Assembly: GCA_001048675.1 (NCBI GenBank)
Contig: CCKK01000018.1
Location: 310,001 to 374,000 of the forward strand
Source: Vibrio diabolicus
GTDB taxonomy: Bacteria; Pseudomonadota; Gammaproteobacteria; Enterobacterales; Vibrionaceae
Direction of reading: 5' to 3'
Length of the DNA stretch: 64,000 bases
Below are positions 29,976 to 42,955 of this stretch, piece by piece (the first letter of the stretch is position 1; each line of letters opens with the position of its first letter). The position numbers and the translations under genes were made by a program. The notes under the pieces were generated by a model that was given only the letters and a program-made list of their open reading frames with translations, searched no databases and was not told the DNA's origin.

Positions 29976-30006
29976 ATAAAAAACGCCCCACCGAAGTGGA
30001 GCGTTT
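29976..30006 (-). terminator. Terminator of eno
   Basis: On the minus strand stem AAACGC/GCGTTT plus CCAC/GTGG across one mismatch, closed by a UUCG tetraloop and followed by a T-rich run. It lies about 40 bases after the eno stop codon. Confidence 0.88.
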
Positions 30007-30043
30007 CTAGAAAGCTATTTAGCTAAACTTATTCAATTAAGAA

Positions 30044-31375
<1,332 letters not shown>

Positions 31376-31423
31376 TCAATTTTAAAGGGCAGCAGCACAA
31401 CCTTCGCCGCCGCCCGTATCCTT

Positions 31424-33136
<1,713 letters not shown>

Positions 33137-33148
33137 TTACCGCCACAA

Positions 33149-33164
33149 CGTGAAATCTATCACA
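33149..33164. promoter_or_regulatory. CRP-like site upstream of pyrG
   Basis: The plus strand reads CGTGA-N6-TCACA, one base from the TGTGA-N6-TCACA consensus. It lies 85-100 bases upstream of the pyrG start, in the pyrG-mazG gap. Binding is inferred from sequence only. Confidence 0.5.
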
Positions 33165-33276
33165 CCGTTAATTTTTTATTTTTTGCTTCAAATCAAAGTG
33201 AGCAAAGACAAACCAAAGTCCGTTTTCGTGTTAAGAGGCAAACTGGCCTCATATTGTATATTCCGCTTATTTTCCC

Positions 33277-34074
33277 CTATCTAGACTCTTCTCGCTTTAC
33301 TTCATCCCAGAAATCGTCGAGCTCTGATAAAGAACAATCTGTAAGCGCTTTGCCTGACTGCTGGACCTTTCCTTCAACTTGCTTAAAACGTCTCGCAAAC
33401 TTTAAGTTTGCTTTCCCTAGTGCGACTTCTGGATTTTTATCAAGATGGCGTGCCAAATTGACGGTCGCAAATAGCAAATCGCCGAGTTCCAACTCCACTT
33501 TTTCTTCATCTGGCTGAACTTGTAGTGCTTCTTCCATGACTTCATCAATTTCTTCTCGCACCTTATCGACGACCGGGCCAAGAGAGTCCCAGTCAAATCC
33601 ATATTTCGCACATTTTTTCTGTATCTTTGTAGCACGAGAAAGTGCTGGCAAAGAGTTTGGTATTGAGTCTAGGATACTTTCTTCCGCTTTGCCCACCTGC
33701 GCTTTTTCTTTTGCTTTTTCGGCTTCCCAGTTGGCGTTGATTTCCTCGTCCGATTCAAATTCAACATCTGAAAAAACATGCGGATGACGGCGAGTCAGTT
33801 TTTCATTCACGGTTTCGACGACATCCGAAAAGTCGAACAACCCTTGCTCTTTCGCTAATTGACTGTAAAAAATCACCTGGAACAACAAATCACCCAACTC
33901 TTCTTGTAAGTTCGGCCAATCACGGTTTTGAATCGCGTCCACCACTTCGTAAGTTTCTTCGATGGTGTGCGGAACGATGGTGTCAAAGGTTTGTTTTAAG
34001 TCCCAAGGGCAACCGTTTTCTGGGTCACGCAACTTCGCCATGATTTGTTCTAACTGTTCAATTGGATGACTCAT
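33277..34074 (-). CDS. mazG: Nucleoside triphosphate pyrophosphohydrolase MazG
   Basis: A 265-residue protein with two MazG repeats, which hydrolyses NTPs to NMP and pyrophosphate and, in E. coli, helps lower (p)ppGpp. First domain: [34 protein letters not shown] with metal-binding [14 protein letters not shown]. Second domain, catalytic by family knowledge: [12 protein letters not shown] and [17 protein letters not shown]. It sits next to relA as in E. coli (relA-mazEF-mazG), but with no mazEF toxin-antitoxin genes in between. The relA-mazG gap holds a repeat-like palindrome and a terminator. Confidence 0.95.
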   Translation of the reverse strand: MSHPIEQLEQIMAKLRDPENGCPWDLKQTFDTIVPHTIEETYEVVDAIQNRDWPNLQEELGDLLFQVIFYSQLAKEQGLFDFSDVVETVNEKLTRRHPHVFSDVEFESDEEINANWEAEKAKEKAQVGKAEESILDSIPNSLPALSRATKIQKKCAKYGFDWDSLGPVVDKVREEIDEVMEEALQVQPDEEKVELELGDLLFATVNLARHLDKNPEVALGKANLKFARRFKQVEGKVQQSGKALTDCSLSELDDFWDEVKREESR

Positions 34075-34107
34075 TTTTTGTTCCTTTAAACCTTTCTATT
34101 AAAGAAA

Positions 34108-34135
34108 AAGGTGAGCAGCCAAAACCACTCACCTT
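34108..34135 (-). terminator. Terminator between relA and mazG
   Basis: On the minus strand an 8-bp stem AAGGTGAG/CTCACCTT with a 12-base loop, followed by T-rich sequence. It lies about 150 bases beyond the relA stop codon. Confidence 0.75.
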
Positions 34136-34172
34136 CTACATTATATTTTCTCAGCAGCTTTCACTAAGTAAT

Positions 34173-34269
34173 TGTTACTTTGACAAGGCAACAAGTTTTC
34201 GCGACTCCTGAGCATAGCTCGCCTATGTGATGGAGCAAGAAAACGCAGTTAACGCAGTAAAAGTGACAA
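34173..34269. repeat. Long imperfect palindrome, possible dispersed Vibrio repeat
   Basis: Nested complementary arms: CATAG/CTATG (34213-34217 with 34223-34227), CTCC/GGAG (34205-34208 with 34232-34235) and TTTTC/GAAAA (34196-34200 with 34239-34243). Weaker outer pairing joins TTACTTTGAC to GTAAAAGTGA. It lies just after the relA stop codon and has no coding frame. I have the impression of similar sequences at other Vibrio loci but cannot check it here. Confidence 0.5.
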
Positions 34270-34283
34270 GTACGACGTGAAAG

Positions 34284-36503
34284 TTAGCCGAGGCGTTTCA
34301 CCGTCATCACATCCTTTATTTGTTCTACCCGTTTCGAAACACGAGAAAGCACTTCAATATTGGTGACTTCTAGATCAAAGTCCATGATGGCGAGTTGACG
34401 TCTGTAATCGACTCGGTTCTTCATACTGGTCACTTTGATCTTTTCGTTAGCGAACAGTGTCGTAATGTCTTTGAGTAGACCACCTCTCTCCATCGCTTCA
34501 ACACGGACGGTGAGGATGTATGACCCGACGAAGCCGCTGCCCCAGACAGTATCAATGATACGCTCTGGCGCATGATGGCGCAGTTCTTCTAACTGCTCAC
34601 AATCACTGCGGTGTACTGAAATCCCGCGACCTTGCGTGATGTAACCACAGATATCATCACCTGGAATTGGCTGACAGCAACGCGCTAGGTGCGTCATTAG
34701 GTTATCAACGCCTTCTACAACGACGGCGTCTTTTTTCGGTCGGCTTTGCGCTGGTGATTTGTGCTCTGCTTCTTGCAGTTTTTCCAGTGCTTGTTGGTCT
34801 TCTTCTTCTGCCGTTGGCTTGTTAACGAGCGCATTAATATGGTTAATGATTTGGTTGATACGCAAATCACCGCTACCAACACCAACGTAAAGCTCATCTG
34901 GTGTTTTGACGTTAAACCGTTTGAGAGCGTAATGCTCAGCATCTTTTAACGTTGCGCCAATTTTTGCTAACTCATGTTCAAGAATTTCACGACCCGCTTC
35001 GAGGTTCTTCTCACGGCTTTGCTTTCGGAACCAGGCGTTAATTTTGGCACGCGCGCGGCCAGAATGAACGAAGCCTAATGATGGGTTTAACCAGTCTCGC
35101 GATGGGTTAGGCTCTTTCTGAGTGATAATCTCAACCTGATCACCCATATGTAGTTTATGAGTAAACGGTACGATGCGGCCTCCGACTTTGGCACCGATAC
35201 AACGGTGTCCCACTTCGGAGTGAATATGGTAGGCAAAATCTAGCGGCGTTGCCCCCATTGGTAAATCGACAACATCGCCGCGAGGTGTAAAGGCATAGAC
35301 GCGATCATCAAAGACTTGGCTACGTAGCTCATCAAGCATTTCGCCAGAATCTGACATTTCTTCTTGCCAATCCAGTAGCTTACGCAGCCACGTGATCTTC
35401 TCATCATAACCGCTTCGGCTGCTTGCCCCTTCTTTATATTTCCAGTGCGCTGCAACACCCAGCTCCGACTCTTCATGCATTTGCTTGGTACGAATCTGGA
35501 TCTCGATGGTTTTGCCTTCTGGCCCTAGAATTACGGTGTGGATCGATTGATAACCGTTTGGTTTAGGGTTAGCAACGTAGTCATCAAACTCGCTCGGTAG
35601 GTGCTTGTATTTGGTGTGAACTACGCCCAAAGCCGCGTAACAGTCTTGCAGTTTGTCTGCGATGATACGTACTGCTCGAACATCAAACAGCTCATCGAAT
35701 GCCAAACTCTTCTTCTGCATTTTTCGCCAAATGCTGTAGATGTGCTTAGGTCGACCACTCACTTCGGCGTTAATACCTGACACTTCCATTTCGTGCGTGA
35801 GGTCTTCAACAAAGTCTTTGATGTACTGCTCACGAACGATGCGTCGCTCAGAAAGCTGCTTGGCAATTTGTTTGTAAGTTTCCGGCTGTTGGTAGCGGAA
35901 AGCGTAATCTTCAATTTCCCATTTCAGCTGACCGATACCTAATCGGTTTGCTAGCGGCGCATAGATGTTGGCACACTCTTTTGCCGCCGCACGTCGAACT
36001 TCATCAGGCGCTTTTTTAACTTCAATAAGGTTACAAATTCGTTCCGCGAGCTTGATAACCACGCAGCGGAAGTCATCCACCATGGCAAGCAGCATGCGGC
36101 GTACGTTATCTACCTGAGATGACGCCGCACTGCCTTCCATGTTGACATTGAGTTGGCCAATAGCCGCCATCTCTTCAACGCCATCAATTAATTTTATGAT
36201 TTCTTTGCTGTATTTCTCTTCCAGAATTTCTCTGTTAAAAGCACCACTTGAAACCAAAGGAAACAGTTGTGCAGCCACTAAGGTGGCCTGATCCATAGAC
36301 AAGGTGATCAAAATTTCGATCATTTCTCGTCCACGCCACAACAACAGTTCCGCTTGCTCGTTATCGGCTAATACCGTCTGGCAATCTCGATATACTTCGA
36401 TTAAGCGTGAGGCTGTGTTTTTCTCTTGTCCTAGGCTAGCCACCCAGTTTTCGAGTTCAAACTGTTCATCTTGGTTTAAATGCGCGCTTCTTACCGCAAC
36501 CAT
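34284..36503 (-). CDS. relA: GTP pyrophosphokinase RelA
   Basis: A 739-residue ribosome-associated (p)ppGpp synthetase triggered by uncharged tRNA. The N-terminal pseudo-hydrolase domain lacks the HD motif of active SpoT-type enzymes. The synthetase domain (about 235-390) has SGRPKHIYSIWRKMQKK, FDELFDVRAVRII and PNGYQSIHTVILGPEGKTIEIQIRT. A TGS domain follows (VYAFTPRGDVVDLPMGATPLDFAYHIHSEVGHRC), then a zinc-finger/CC region (LTHLARCCQPIPGDDI) and an ACT/RRM domain. It is downstream of rlmD and upstream of mazG. Confidence 0.98.
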   Translation of the reverse strand: MVAVRSAHLNQDEQFELENWVASLGQEKNTASRLIEVYRDCQTVLADNEQAELLLWRGREMIEILITLSMDQATLVAAQLFPLVSSGAFNREILEEKYSKEIIKLIDGVEEMAAIGQLNVNMEGSAASSQVDNVRRMLLAMVDDFRCVVIKLAERICNLIEVKKAPDEVRRAAAKECANIYAPLANRLGIGQLKWEIEDYAFRYQQPETYKQIAKQLSERRIVREQYIKDFVEDLTHEMEVSGINAEVSGRPKHIYSIWRKMQKKSLAFDELFDVRAVRIIADKLQDCYAALGVVHTKYKHLPSEFDDYVANPKPNGYQSIHTVILGPEGKTIEIQIRTKQMHEESELGVAAHWKYKEGASSRSGYDEKITWLRKLLDWQEEMSDSGEMLDELRSQVFDDRVYAFTPRGDVVDLPMGATPLDFAYHIHSEVGHRCIGAKVGGRIVPFTHKLHMGDQVEIITQKEPNPSRDWLNPSLGFVHSGRARAKINAWFRKQSREKNLEAGREILEHELAKIGATLKDAEHYALKRFNVKTPDELYVGVGSGDLRINQIINHINALVNKPTAEEEDQQALEKLQEAEHKSPAQSRPKKDAVVVEGVDNLMTHLARCCQPIPGDDICGYITQGRGISVHRSDCEQLEELRHHAPERIIDTVWGSGFVGSYILTVRVEAMERGGLLKDITTLFANEKIKVTSMKNRVDYRRQLAIMDFDLEVTNIEVLSRVSKRVEQIKDVMTVKRLG

Positions 36504-36626
36504 CTCATCATCCTAATTATTATATTCGTGTGGTTTGACTAACACCGTCCAGGTTAGTTCTTTTACCTGCGCATAAACGCTGGCTTTATGACCACCCACC
36601 ACAAATAAGGGGCCAAAGTCCTAAAG

Positions 36627-37946
36627 TTAGGACTTTTCAAACAATGCCATCGATTCTAGATGACTGGTATGAGGGAACATGTCCAGCATACCTAATTTAG
36701 TTAATTTATAGCCTTGCTCCATCAAGCTTTGGCTGTCCCTAGCAAGGGTAGCAGGATTACAAGAAACATAAACTACACGCTGTGCGCCAAGCTCAGAAAC
36801 TTGATCGATGATCCCACTTGCCCCCGCGCGTGCTGGGTCTAACAGCACTTTATCAAACCGTTCTGCCGCCCAGACCTGCCCTTCAAAATCTTGCTCAAGG
36901 TTAGCGTGATAAAATTGCGCATTATTGATTTGGTTCAAGGATGCATTATTTGTGGCTTTTTCGACCATCTCTGCAACACCCTCGACCCCAACTACGTGCT
37001 TAGCCAACTTCGCAATCGGTAAACTGAAGTTGCCTACGCCGCAGAACAAATCTAACACTCGGTCACTCTTTTGTGGGTCTAACCACTCAACCGCTTGCTT
37101 GACCATTTTTTTGTTTACGGCTTGGTTCACTTGAATGAAATTATTTGGCGCAAAAGGAATTTTCACGCCAACTTCTTGATAAAAAGGCATATCACCTTCA
37201 ACAAGGTTTAGCTGATCTGTTGCTGGCATTAAGTACAGCGATGCATGATGACGTTTTGCCAGCTCCGTTAGAGCGTTAGTTTCAACCGTTGTCAGAGCAC
37301 TCAAGTGACGCAACGTAATACACGGCCCATTATCACCAAGTACCAGCTCTACATGGCCCAATTGTTCCGGCTTTTTAAACGCTTTTAGTGCTGAATAAAT
37401 CTCTGAAAGCAGAACGTTCAGTTCCGGCGCCAGCACTGGGCAGTCGGTCACTTGCACGATTTGCTTACTCTGCTTTTTACGGAAACCAAAGTGCAATTGA
37501 CGTGTTTTTTTATCGACAAATAAGCTCACTCGCGCACGACGACGATAGGCCAGTGAATCCCCTAATAATGGCGCATCAAGCTCAATATCATTGCCTGAAA
37601 ATTTTCTCATTAGCTGACGCAACGTTTGCTGTTTGTACGTCAATTGTTGGTCATAATCTAGATGTTGCAAATCACAGCCACCACACTCGTGGTAATGCGG
37701 ACAAAATGGCTCCACGCGAGTGTCACTCGGCTTGAGAATCTTAATCAGTTTACCGCGAGCAAATTTACTTTTTTCTTCCACTAATTGTGTGACGACTTCT
37801 TCTCCCGGCAATGCGCCATCAATAAACAGCGGTTTTTTCTTTAGGTAAGCAATACCTGCGCCGTGGTGATCTAAACGCTCCACTTGCACCGCTTGATGAC
37901 GAGTATTGAGTTGGGTTTTCTTTTTCGGTTGAAAGATGCGTGCCAT
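36627..37946 (-). CDS. rlmD: 23S rRNA (uracil(1939)-C(5))-methyltransferase RlmD
   Basis: A 439-residue iron-sulfur RNA methyltransferase (formerly RumA). Order of features: N-terminal TRAM domain (about 12-70), 4Fe-4S cysteines in [17 protein letters not shown]-binding [27 protein letters not shown], and the catalytic cysteine in [14 protein letters not shown]. It modifies U1939 of 23S rRNA. It is upstream of relA on the same strand and divergent from the barA-type kinase gene, the same arrangement as in E. coli. Confidence 0.97.
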   Translation of the reverse strand: MARIFQPKKKTQLNTRHQAVQVERLDHHGAGIAYLKKKPLFIDGALPGEEVVTQLVEEKSKFARGKLIKILKPSDTRVEPFCPHYHECGGCDLQHLDYDQQLTYKQQTLRQLMRKFSGNDIELDAPLLGDSLAYRRRARVSLFVDKKTRQLHFGFRKKQSKQIVQVTDCPVLAPELNVLLSEIYSALKAFKKPEQLGHVELVLGDNGPCITLRHLSALTTVETNALTELAKRHHASLYLMPATDQLNLVEGDMPFYQEVGVKIPFAPNNFIQVNQAVNKKMVKQAVEWLDPQKSDRVLDLFCGVGNFSLPIAKLAKHVVGVEGVAEMVEKATNNASLNQINNAQFYHANLEQDFEGQVWAAERFDKVLLDPARAGASGIIDQVSELGAQRVVYVSCNPATLARDSQSLMEQGYKLTKLGMLDMFPHTSHLESMALFEKS

Positions 37947-38138
37947 GCTCTATGCCTGATTTATGTCTAATTGCTCTTCGGCTTCACTATTCTTGATTGC
38001 AGCCGTTGTGTGATTCGAGTGACTTGATTATGCTTACCGTTTATTAGGTGACGTCACTTCTTTGCTCAACGCCTTATCGTGCGCTTGAGAAATAATGCGT
38101 TATTTTCCCATATCCAGACTCCGATGTAATTAGATAAC

Positions 38139-40937
38139 ATGACCAGATATGGCTTACGAGCACGTGTAATTACACTGACTCTCGCTCCCACTCTCATCAT
38201 TGGTTTATTACTGAGCGGTTTTTTCTCATTTAATCGCTACCAAGACCTTGAGAAACAAGTTATCACCACTGGTAACAGCATCATTGAGCCGTTAGCAATT
38301 GCCAGTGAAACTCATCTACTATCAGAAAGCCGAGAGGCGGTACGTCGCTTGATAAGCTACGCCCATCGCAAAAACTCTAAACTGGTTCGTAGTATCGCGG
38401 TGTTTGATGAACATCATGAGCTCTTCGTGACATCTAACTTTCACCCTAATTTCGAAGCCTTGATGTTCCCCAAAGATAAACCGATCCCGCAACTGGGCAA
38501 TTCGGAAATCTACGAAAACTCACTGATATTGCGCGTACCTATTTTGTCCGAGGGTCACTATTTAGCTGAGCTGTCGAACGAAAGCCAAGGAACCAAAGCT
38601 ATTGGTTATATTGCCGTTGAGTTAGATCTCTCCTCTTTAAGGCTGCAACAGTATCAAGAAGTTTTCTCTGCTTTTTTAGTTCTTATACTCGGTCTTGGCT
38701 TGGCAAGTGTGTTTGCTTCACGTCTGATGCACGATGTTACCCAGCCTATCACCCACATGAAGAATGTCGTTGACCGCATTCGCCGTGGTCACCTAGACGT
38801 GCGTATCGAAGGTAAAATGCACGGTGAGTTAGACCAACTGAAAAACGGTATTAACGCCATGGCGGTATCGCTATCGGAATATCACGTGGAGATGCAGCAC
38901 AGTATAGACCAAGCCACATCAGACTTGCGTGAAACGCTTGAGCAGCTAGAGATTCAGAACGTTGAGTTAGATATCGCGAAGAAACGCGCGCAAGAAGCGG
39001 CCAGGGTTAAATCTGAGTTCTTGGCGAACATGTCGCACGAACTGCGTACTCCGCTCAATGGGGTTATTGGCTTTACTCGTCAAATGCTTAAAACACAGCT
39101 TTCTAACAGCCAAACTGATTACCTACAGACGATTGAGAAGTCGGCGAACAATCTACTGAACATCATCAATGACATTCTCGACTTCTCGAAACTTGAGGCG
39201 GGTAAGCTGGCGCTGGAAAACATTCCGTTTGATTTCCGGGAAAGTTTAGAAGAAGTGATTAACCTACAAGCCACGAGTGCACATGAGAAAGGGTTAGAAA
39301 TCACCCTAAAAGTGGACCCTAAAATTCCACCGGGTTTAGTTGGGGACCCACTACGTATCCAGCAAATTTTGACGAACTTGGTCGGTAACTCAATCAAGTT
39401 TACCGAGCGAGGCAACATTGATGTTAGTGTTGAAATGCGCTCTCAATCTGGGGACTCCGTCGAACTGCAATTCATGGTGCGCGATACTGGTATTGGTATT
39501 TCTGAACGTCAGCAAGCGCAATTATTCCAAGCATTTAGCCAAGCGGATGCCAGCATTTCACGTCGCTACGGCGGCACTGGGTTAGGTTTGGTTATCACGC
39601 AGAAATTGGTAAGCCAGATGGGTGGCGAGATCAGCTTAACCAGCCGCCTACACCAAGGTTCGACGTTCTGGTTTACGGTGCGCTTGCACTCAACAGAAAT
39701 GCCAATGAGCGAACTGATTGAAGTGGAGCTTCTAACGGGCAAACAGTTGCTATTGATTGAACCAAACATGCAAGCCGCATCCGTAACCCAACAGATTCTA
39801 AGTCAAGAAGGTATCTTAGTAACCTACCGCTCTTCGCTACCGAAAAACGAAGAACAATATGACTATGTATTACTGAATTTAGCGGCGAATCAAACGCATG
39901 ATGCAGACGTCATTACACCTTGGATAGAACAAGCGAAACGCATGGCTCCGAGTGTGATCCTAGGGACGCCGAGTACCGAACTGGCACTTGCCGACCAAAT
40001 TATGACAGAGCATCACGTCCAATGCCTGACGAAGCCATTGTCTCGCCGTAAACTGCTACAAAGCCTGATTAGCGAACATGTCGAATCACCACCAACATTG
40101 AGTGCTCCAATTACGCCAAGCGAAGGGGAGCGTTTACCTCTGACGGTGTTAGCGGTGGATGATAACCCAGCGAACTTGAAGCTGATTTCCGCTCTGCTTC
40201 GCGAACGAGTAGAAACCGTCACCGCCTGTAGCAATGGCCAGCAAGCGGTGAACCTTGCGACGGAGAAAAAGTACGACTTAATCTTCATGGATATCCAAAT
40301 GCCACAAATGGATGGTGTGACCGCTTGTCAGCACATTAAAGAGTTGGAGTTAAATAAAGACACGCCAGTGATTGCGGTAACTGCGCATGCCATGGCGGGT
40401 GAAAGAGATCGCTTGCTCTCGGCAGGAATGGATGACTACTTGACCAAACCTATTGAAGAGCATGTGCTACAACAGGTTTTGGTTCACTGGAACCCAAATG
40501 CTTGTACAGAGAGCATTGGCAAAGTCGCCCCTTCATACGTTGATGAGCCTGAAGGGAGCGCGCCACAATCCGTTTCTTCGCCTCAGCAGGATGTGATTAT
40601 TGATTGGCAAGCTGCCTTAAAACAGAGCGCGAATAAAGAAGATCTAGCCAAAGACATGCTGCGCATGTTGGTTGAGTTTATCCCTGAAGTAGAAGCAGTC
40701 GTTGACCAAGCTCTGGAGCAAGAAGATATCTCCCGTGATGACCTAATTCATGTCATCCATAAGCTGCACGGCAGTAGCTCATATTGCGGAGTGCCTAGGC
40801 TGAAATCACTCTGTGCGACGCTTGAGCAAGCACTGCGCTCAGGGATCAGTCTTGAGGAGGTTGAGCCTGAAATGTTCGAGCTGCAAGATGAAATGATTAA
40901 AGTCACAACGACTGCAAAATTATACCTTGAACAGTAA
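38139..40937 (+). CDS. barA: Hybrid sensor histidine kinase BarA/VarS
   Basis: A 932-residue tripartite kinase. Two transmembrane helices (about 11-30 and 170-190) flank a periplasmic sensor domain. HAMP (about 190-245) and a coiled coil follow, then HisKA with the phospho-accepting histidine in FLANMSHELRTPLNG. HATPase boxes are NIINDILDFSKLEAG, RDTGIGIS and GGTGLGL. After a degenerate receiver-like segment comes a true receiver with the aspartate in DLIFMDIQMPQMDG, and a C-terminal HPt domain with IHKLHGSSSYCG. In vibrios it is VarS, which activates VarA and the CsrB-type sRNAs that sequester CsrA. The 192-base gap to rlmD has a GTGACGTCAC palindrome. Confidence 0.96.
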   Translation: MTRYGLRARVITLTLAPTLIIGLLLSGFFSFNRYQDLEKQVITTGNSIIEPLAIASETHLLSESREAVRRLISYAHRKNSKLVRSIAVFDEHHELFVTSNFHPNFEALMFPKDKPIPQLGNSEIYENSLILRVPILSEGHYLAELSNESQGTKAIGYIAVELDLSSLRLQQYQEVFSAFLVLILGLGLASVFASRLMHDVTQPITHMKNVVDRIRRGHLDVRIEGKMHGELDQLKNGINAMAVSLSEYHVEMQHSIDQATSDLRETLEQLEIQNVELDIAKKRAQEAARVKSEFLANMSHELRTPLNGVIGFTRQMLKTQLSNSQTDYLQTIEKSANNLLNIINDILDFSKLEAGKLALENIPFDFRESLEEVINLQATSAHEKGLEITLKVDPKIPPGLVGDPLRIQQILTNLVGNSIKFTERGNIDVSVEMRSQSGDSVELQFMVRDTGIGISERQQAQLFQAFSQADASISRRYGGTGLGLVITQKLVSQMGGEISLTSRLHQGSTFWFTVRLHSTEMPMSELIEVELLTGKQLLLIEPNMQAASVTQQILSQEGILVTYRSSLPKNEEQYDYVLLNLAANQTHDADVITPWIEQAKRMAPSVILGTPSTELALADQIMTEHHVQCLTKPLSRRKLLQSLISEHVESPPTLSAPITPSEGERLPLTVLAVDDNPANLKLISALLRERVETVTACSNGQQAVNLATEKKYDLIFMDIQMPQMDGVTACQHIKELELNKDTPVIAVTAHAMAGERDRLLSAGMDDYLTKPIEEHVLQQVLVHWNPNACTESIGKVAPSYVDEPEGSAPQSVSSPQQDVIIDWQAALKQSANKEDLAKDMLRMLVEFIPEVEAVVDQALEQEDISRDDLIHVIHKLHGSSSYCGVPRLKSLCATLEQALRSGISLEEVEPEMFELQDEMIKVTTTAKLYLEQ

Positions 40938-40954
40938 TCTGCTCGAGAGACAAG

Positions 40955-40983
40955 AAAGCCAGAGCATCTGCTCTGGCTTTTTA
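40955..40983 (+). terminator. Terminator of barA
   Basis: An 11-bp stem (40955-40965 with 40970-40980), 4-base loop and T5, 18 bases after the stop codon. Confidence 0.9.
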
Positions 40984-41006
40984 GTATTTTGTTTAAGACT
41001 TACAAG

Positions 41007-41366
41007 CTAGGATTCAAAAATGACCGTCGCCACAGCGTAATGACGCTCATCGGAAATGGACAGGTGAATGTGGTTAACCTTTGCTGTGCCCGTCAATGCG
41101 AGCACTGGTTTTCCAAGCGCATCGTTCGAGATGGAAAAATCGTGAAACGTGACCCCTTTCGCGATCCCTGTCCCCAATGCTTTTGAGGCCGCTTCTTTGA
41201 CCGCAAAGCGCTTAGCAAGATAACGGCCTTGCAGCTTAAGCTGTGAAAATTTAGCCATTTCTTCTTCTGAAAGAATACGCTGAGCAAAAGGCTCACCACT
41301 ACGAGCTAACGCTTTTTCAATACGCTCAATTTCTGCAATGTCGGTCCCTAACCCTATAATCGCCAT
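41007..41366 (-). CDS. acpS: Holo-[acyl-carrier-protein] synthase AcpS
   Basis: A 119-residue phosphopantetheinyl transferase that activates the fatty-acid ACP with CoA. The metal-binding aspartate is in [15 protein letters not shown] (D9) and the glutamate in [19 protein letters not shown]. It is slightly shorter than the 126 residues of E. coli but complete at both ends ([17 protein letters not shown]). It is the last gene of the rnc-era-recO-pdxJ-acpS group, 13 bases after pdxJ, and convergent with barA. Confidence 0.96.
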   Translation of the reverse strand: MAIIGLGTDIAEIERIEKALARSGEPFAQRILSEEEMAKFSQLKLQGRYLAKRFAVKEAASKALGTGIAKGVTFHDFSISNDALGKPVLALTGTAKVNHIHLSISDERHYAVATVIFES

Positions 41367-41379
41367 CTAGATAGCCCTA

Positions 41380-42111
41380 TTACTGGCGTGCCTCAATCAT
41401 CAGTGCTTTCATGTCCGCAACCGCTTTATTCAAACCATCAAATACCGCGCGACCAATGATTGAGTGACCAATGTTGAGTTCGTAAATTTCTGGTAATGCA
41501 GCAATTGGCGCGACATTGTGATAAGTCAGGCCATGCCCGGCATTAACAATAATACCTAGGTCATGTGCATAACTCGCACCAGCCGCAATCTTCTTCAGTT
41601 CTGCTTGCTGTTCGTCTTCTGTCGTCGCATCAGCATAATGACCCGTGTGCAGCTCAATAAACGGAGCACCACACTTTTTCGCCGCTTCAATCTGTTGACG
41701 ATCAGCATCAATAAAGAGTGAAACTTTAATGCCAGCATCTGTCAGCTTTTTCGTCGCAGCTTTAATTTTTTCAAGCTGCCCCACAACGTCCAAGCCACCT
41801 TCCGTCGTCAGTTCTTCACGTTTTTCAGGCACTAAGCACACAAACTCTGGTTTAGTTTGCAGCGCAATCTCAACCATTTCGTCCGTCACAGCCATCTCTA
41901 GATTCATGCGCGTTTGAATGGTTTCACGCAGAATACGTACATCACGGTCCAAAATATGGCGACGGTCTTCACGTAAGTGAATTGTGATACCGTCCGCGCC
42001 TGCACGCTCAGCAATTTCTGCAGCGTGAACAGGATCAGGGTATTTTGTACCACGTGCATTACGTAGAGTGGCAATATGGTCGATATTGACGCCTAAATAA
42101 ATTGAGCTCAT
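41380..42111 (-). CDS. pdxJ: Pyridoxine 5'-phosphate synthase PdxJ
   Basis: A 243-residue TIM-barrel enzyme that condenses deoxyxylulose 5-phosphate with 1-amino-acetone 3-phosphate in the last step of de novo vitamin B6 synthesis. Conserved blocks: [49 protein letters not shown], and [11 protein letters not shown]. Its start overlaps the recO stop by 4 bases, so translation is probably coupled. The recO-pdxJ-acpS order is conserved in enterics and vibrios. Confidence 0.98.
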   Translation of the reverse strand: MSSIYLGVNIDHIATLRNARGTKYPDPVHAAEIAERAGADGITIHLREDRRHILDRDVRILRETIQTRMNLEMAVTDEMVEIALQTKPEFVCLVPEKREELTTEGGLDVVGQLEKIKAATKKLTDAGIKVSLFIDADRQQIEAAKKCGAPFIELHTGHYADATTEDEQQAELKKIAAGASYAHDLGIIVNAGHGLTYHNVAPIAALPEIYELNIGHSIIGRAVFDGLNKAVADMKALMIEARQ

Positions 42112-42839
42112 TTTCCGTTACTCCGTGCTCTGGGGGTCTGAATGAAAAATTCACGACTTTTTAAAGGTTTGCCGCCAAGATACGGCTTTAAGGCTATACG
42201 TGTAAAGCGTTTTGCCGCTTTTAGCTGCTCTTTAGTGACGAACCGCCGCTCACTGATAGCAATCAGCTCATTCCCTAAAAACGTAAGGTTATCGCGCCTA
42301 ACCGAAGCTATGAAGCCTTTTTGTTCCCGGTAACGATACGTCATCTCTGGGTCGACGGGCTCGCCAGTACCTGCACAGTGCAAAAAGTCCACGCCATACC
42401 CCATCGCAGATAGCAATGCTAACTCAAAACGACGCAGTGCTGGCTCAGGGTTCTCGTTGTGTGCCAACTCTGTTAGCGCATGCAAATAATCATGAAATAG
42501 CGCTGGCATCGGCACTTCAGCCATCAATATCCGACCAATCAGTTCATTGACGTACATGGCAGAGTAGAGATTAATGCCCGTTAGCGGTAAGCCTAGGCTT
42601 ATCGGCTCGGCTTGACGCAAAGTCTTCATCGAACCTTTCCCCGACCATTTAAGTAACAGCGGAGTAAAAGGTTGCAATGCGCCTTTTAAGTTCGAACGCT
42701 TACTGCGCGCGCCTTTGGCCATTAAAGTCATTCGACCATATTCCTCACTGAATACATCAAGGATTAAGCTCGATTCACTGTAAGGGCGGCGATGTAATAC
42801 AAAGCAGCGCTGTAAACCTTCAGAAGACAGATTACTCAT
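42108..42839 (-). CDS. recO: DNA repair protein RecO
   Basis: A 243-residue RecO (from [12 protein letters not shown]), which anneals strands and loads RecA with RecF/RecR at gaps. The N-terminal OB-fold contains [39 protein letters not shown]; helical C-terminal domain follows. A second candidate ATG lies at 42848, closer to an AGG site. The longer open frame to 42953 runs through the era terminator and is not coding. The zinc-type cysteines of Gram-positive RecO are absent, as usual in this group. It overlaps pdxJ by 4 bases. Confidence 0.93.
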   Translation of the reverse strand: MSNLSSEGLQRCFVLHRRPYSESSLILDVFSEEYGRMTLMAKGARSKRSNLKGALQPFTPLLLKWSGKGSMKTLRQAEPISLGLPLTGINLYSAMYVNELIGRILMAEVPMPALFHDYLHALTELAHNENPEPALRRFELALLSAMGYGVDFLHCAGTGEPVDPEMTYRYREQKGFIASVRRDNLTFLGNELIAISERRFVTKEQLKAAKRFTRIALKPYLGGKPLKSREFFIQTPRARSNGK

Positions 42840-42868
42840 CGAAGTCATTGTGCCTAAAAAGTGTGAAA

Positions 42869-42900
42869 ATAAAAAATAAGGAGCCAAGCGGCTCCTTATT
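42869..42900 (-). terminator. Terminator between era and recO
   Basis: On the minus strand an 11-bp perfect stem (42875-42885 with 42890-42900), 4-base loop and a T-rich tail. It lies about 55 bases after the era stop codon and separates lepB-rnc-era from recO-pdxJ-acpS. Confidence 0.9.
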
Positions 42901-42955
42901 TTAATCGATACTGAGTTTTCATCGATGTTGGAGCGAAGCATCTTCGCAGCCAAGA

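Noticed and set aside
33277..36503. mazEF toxin-antitoxin pair between relA and mazG
   Set aside because: The gap (34075-34283) holds only a palindromic repeat and a terminator. No small toxin or antitoxin frame is present.
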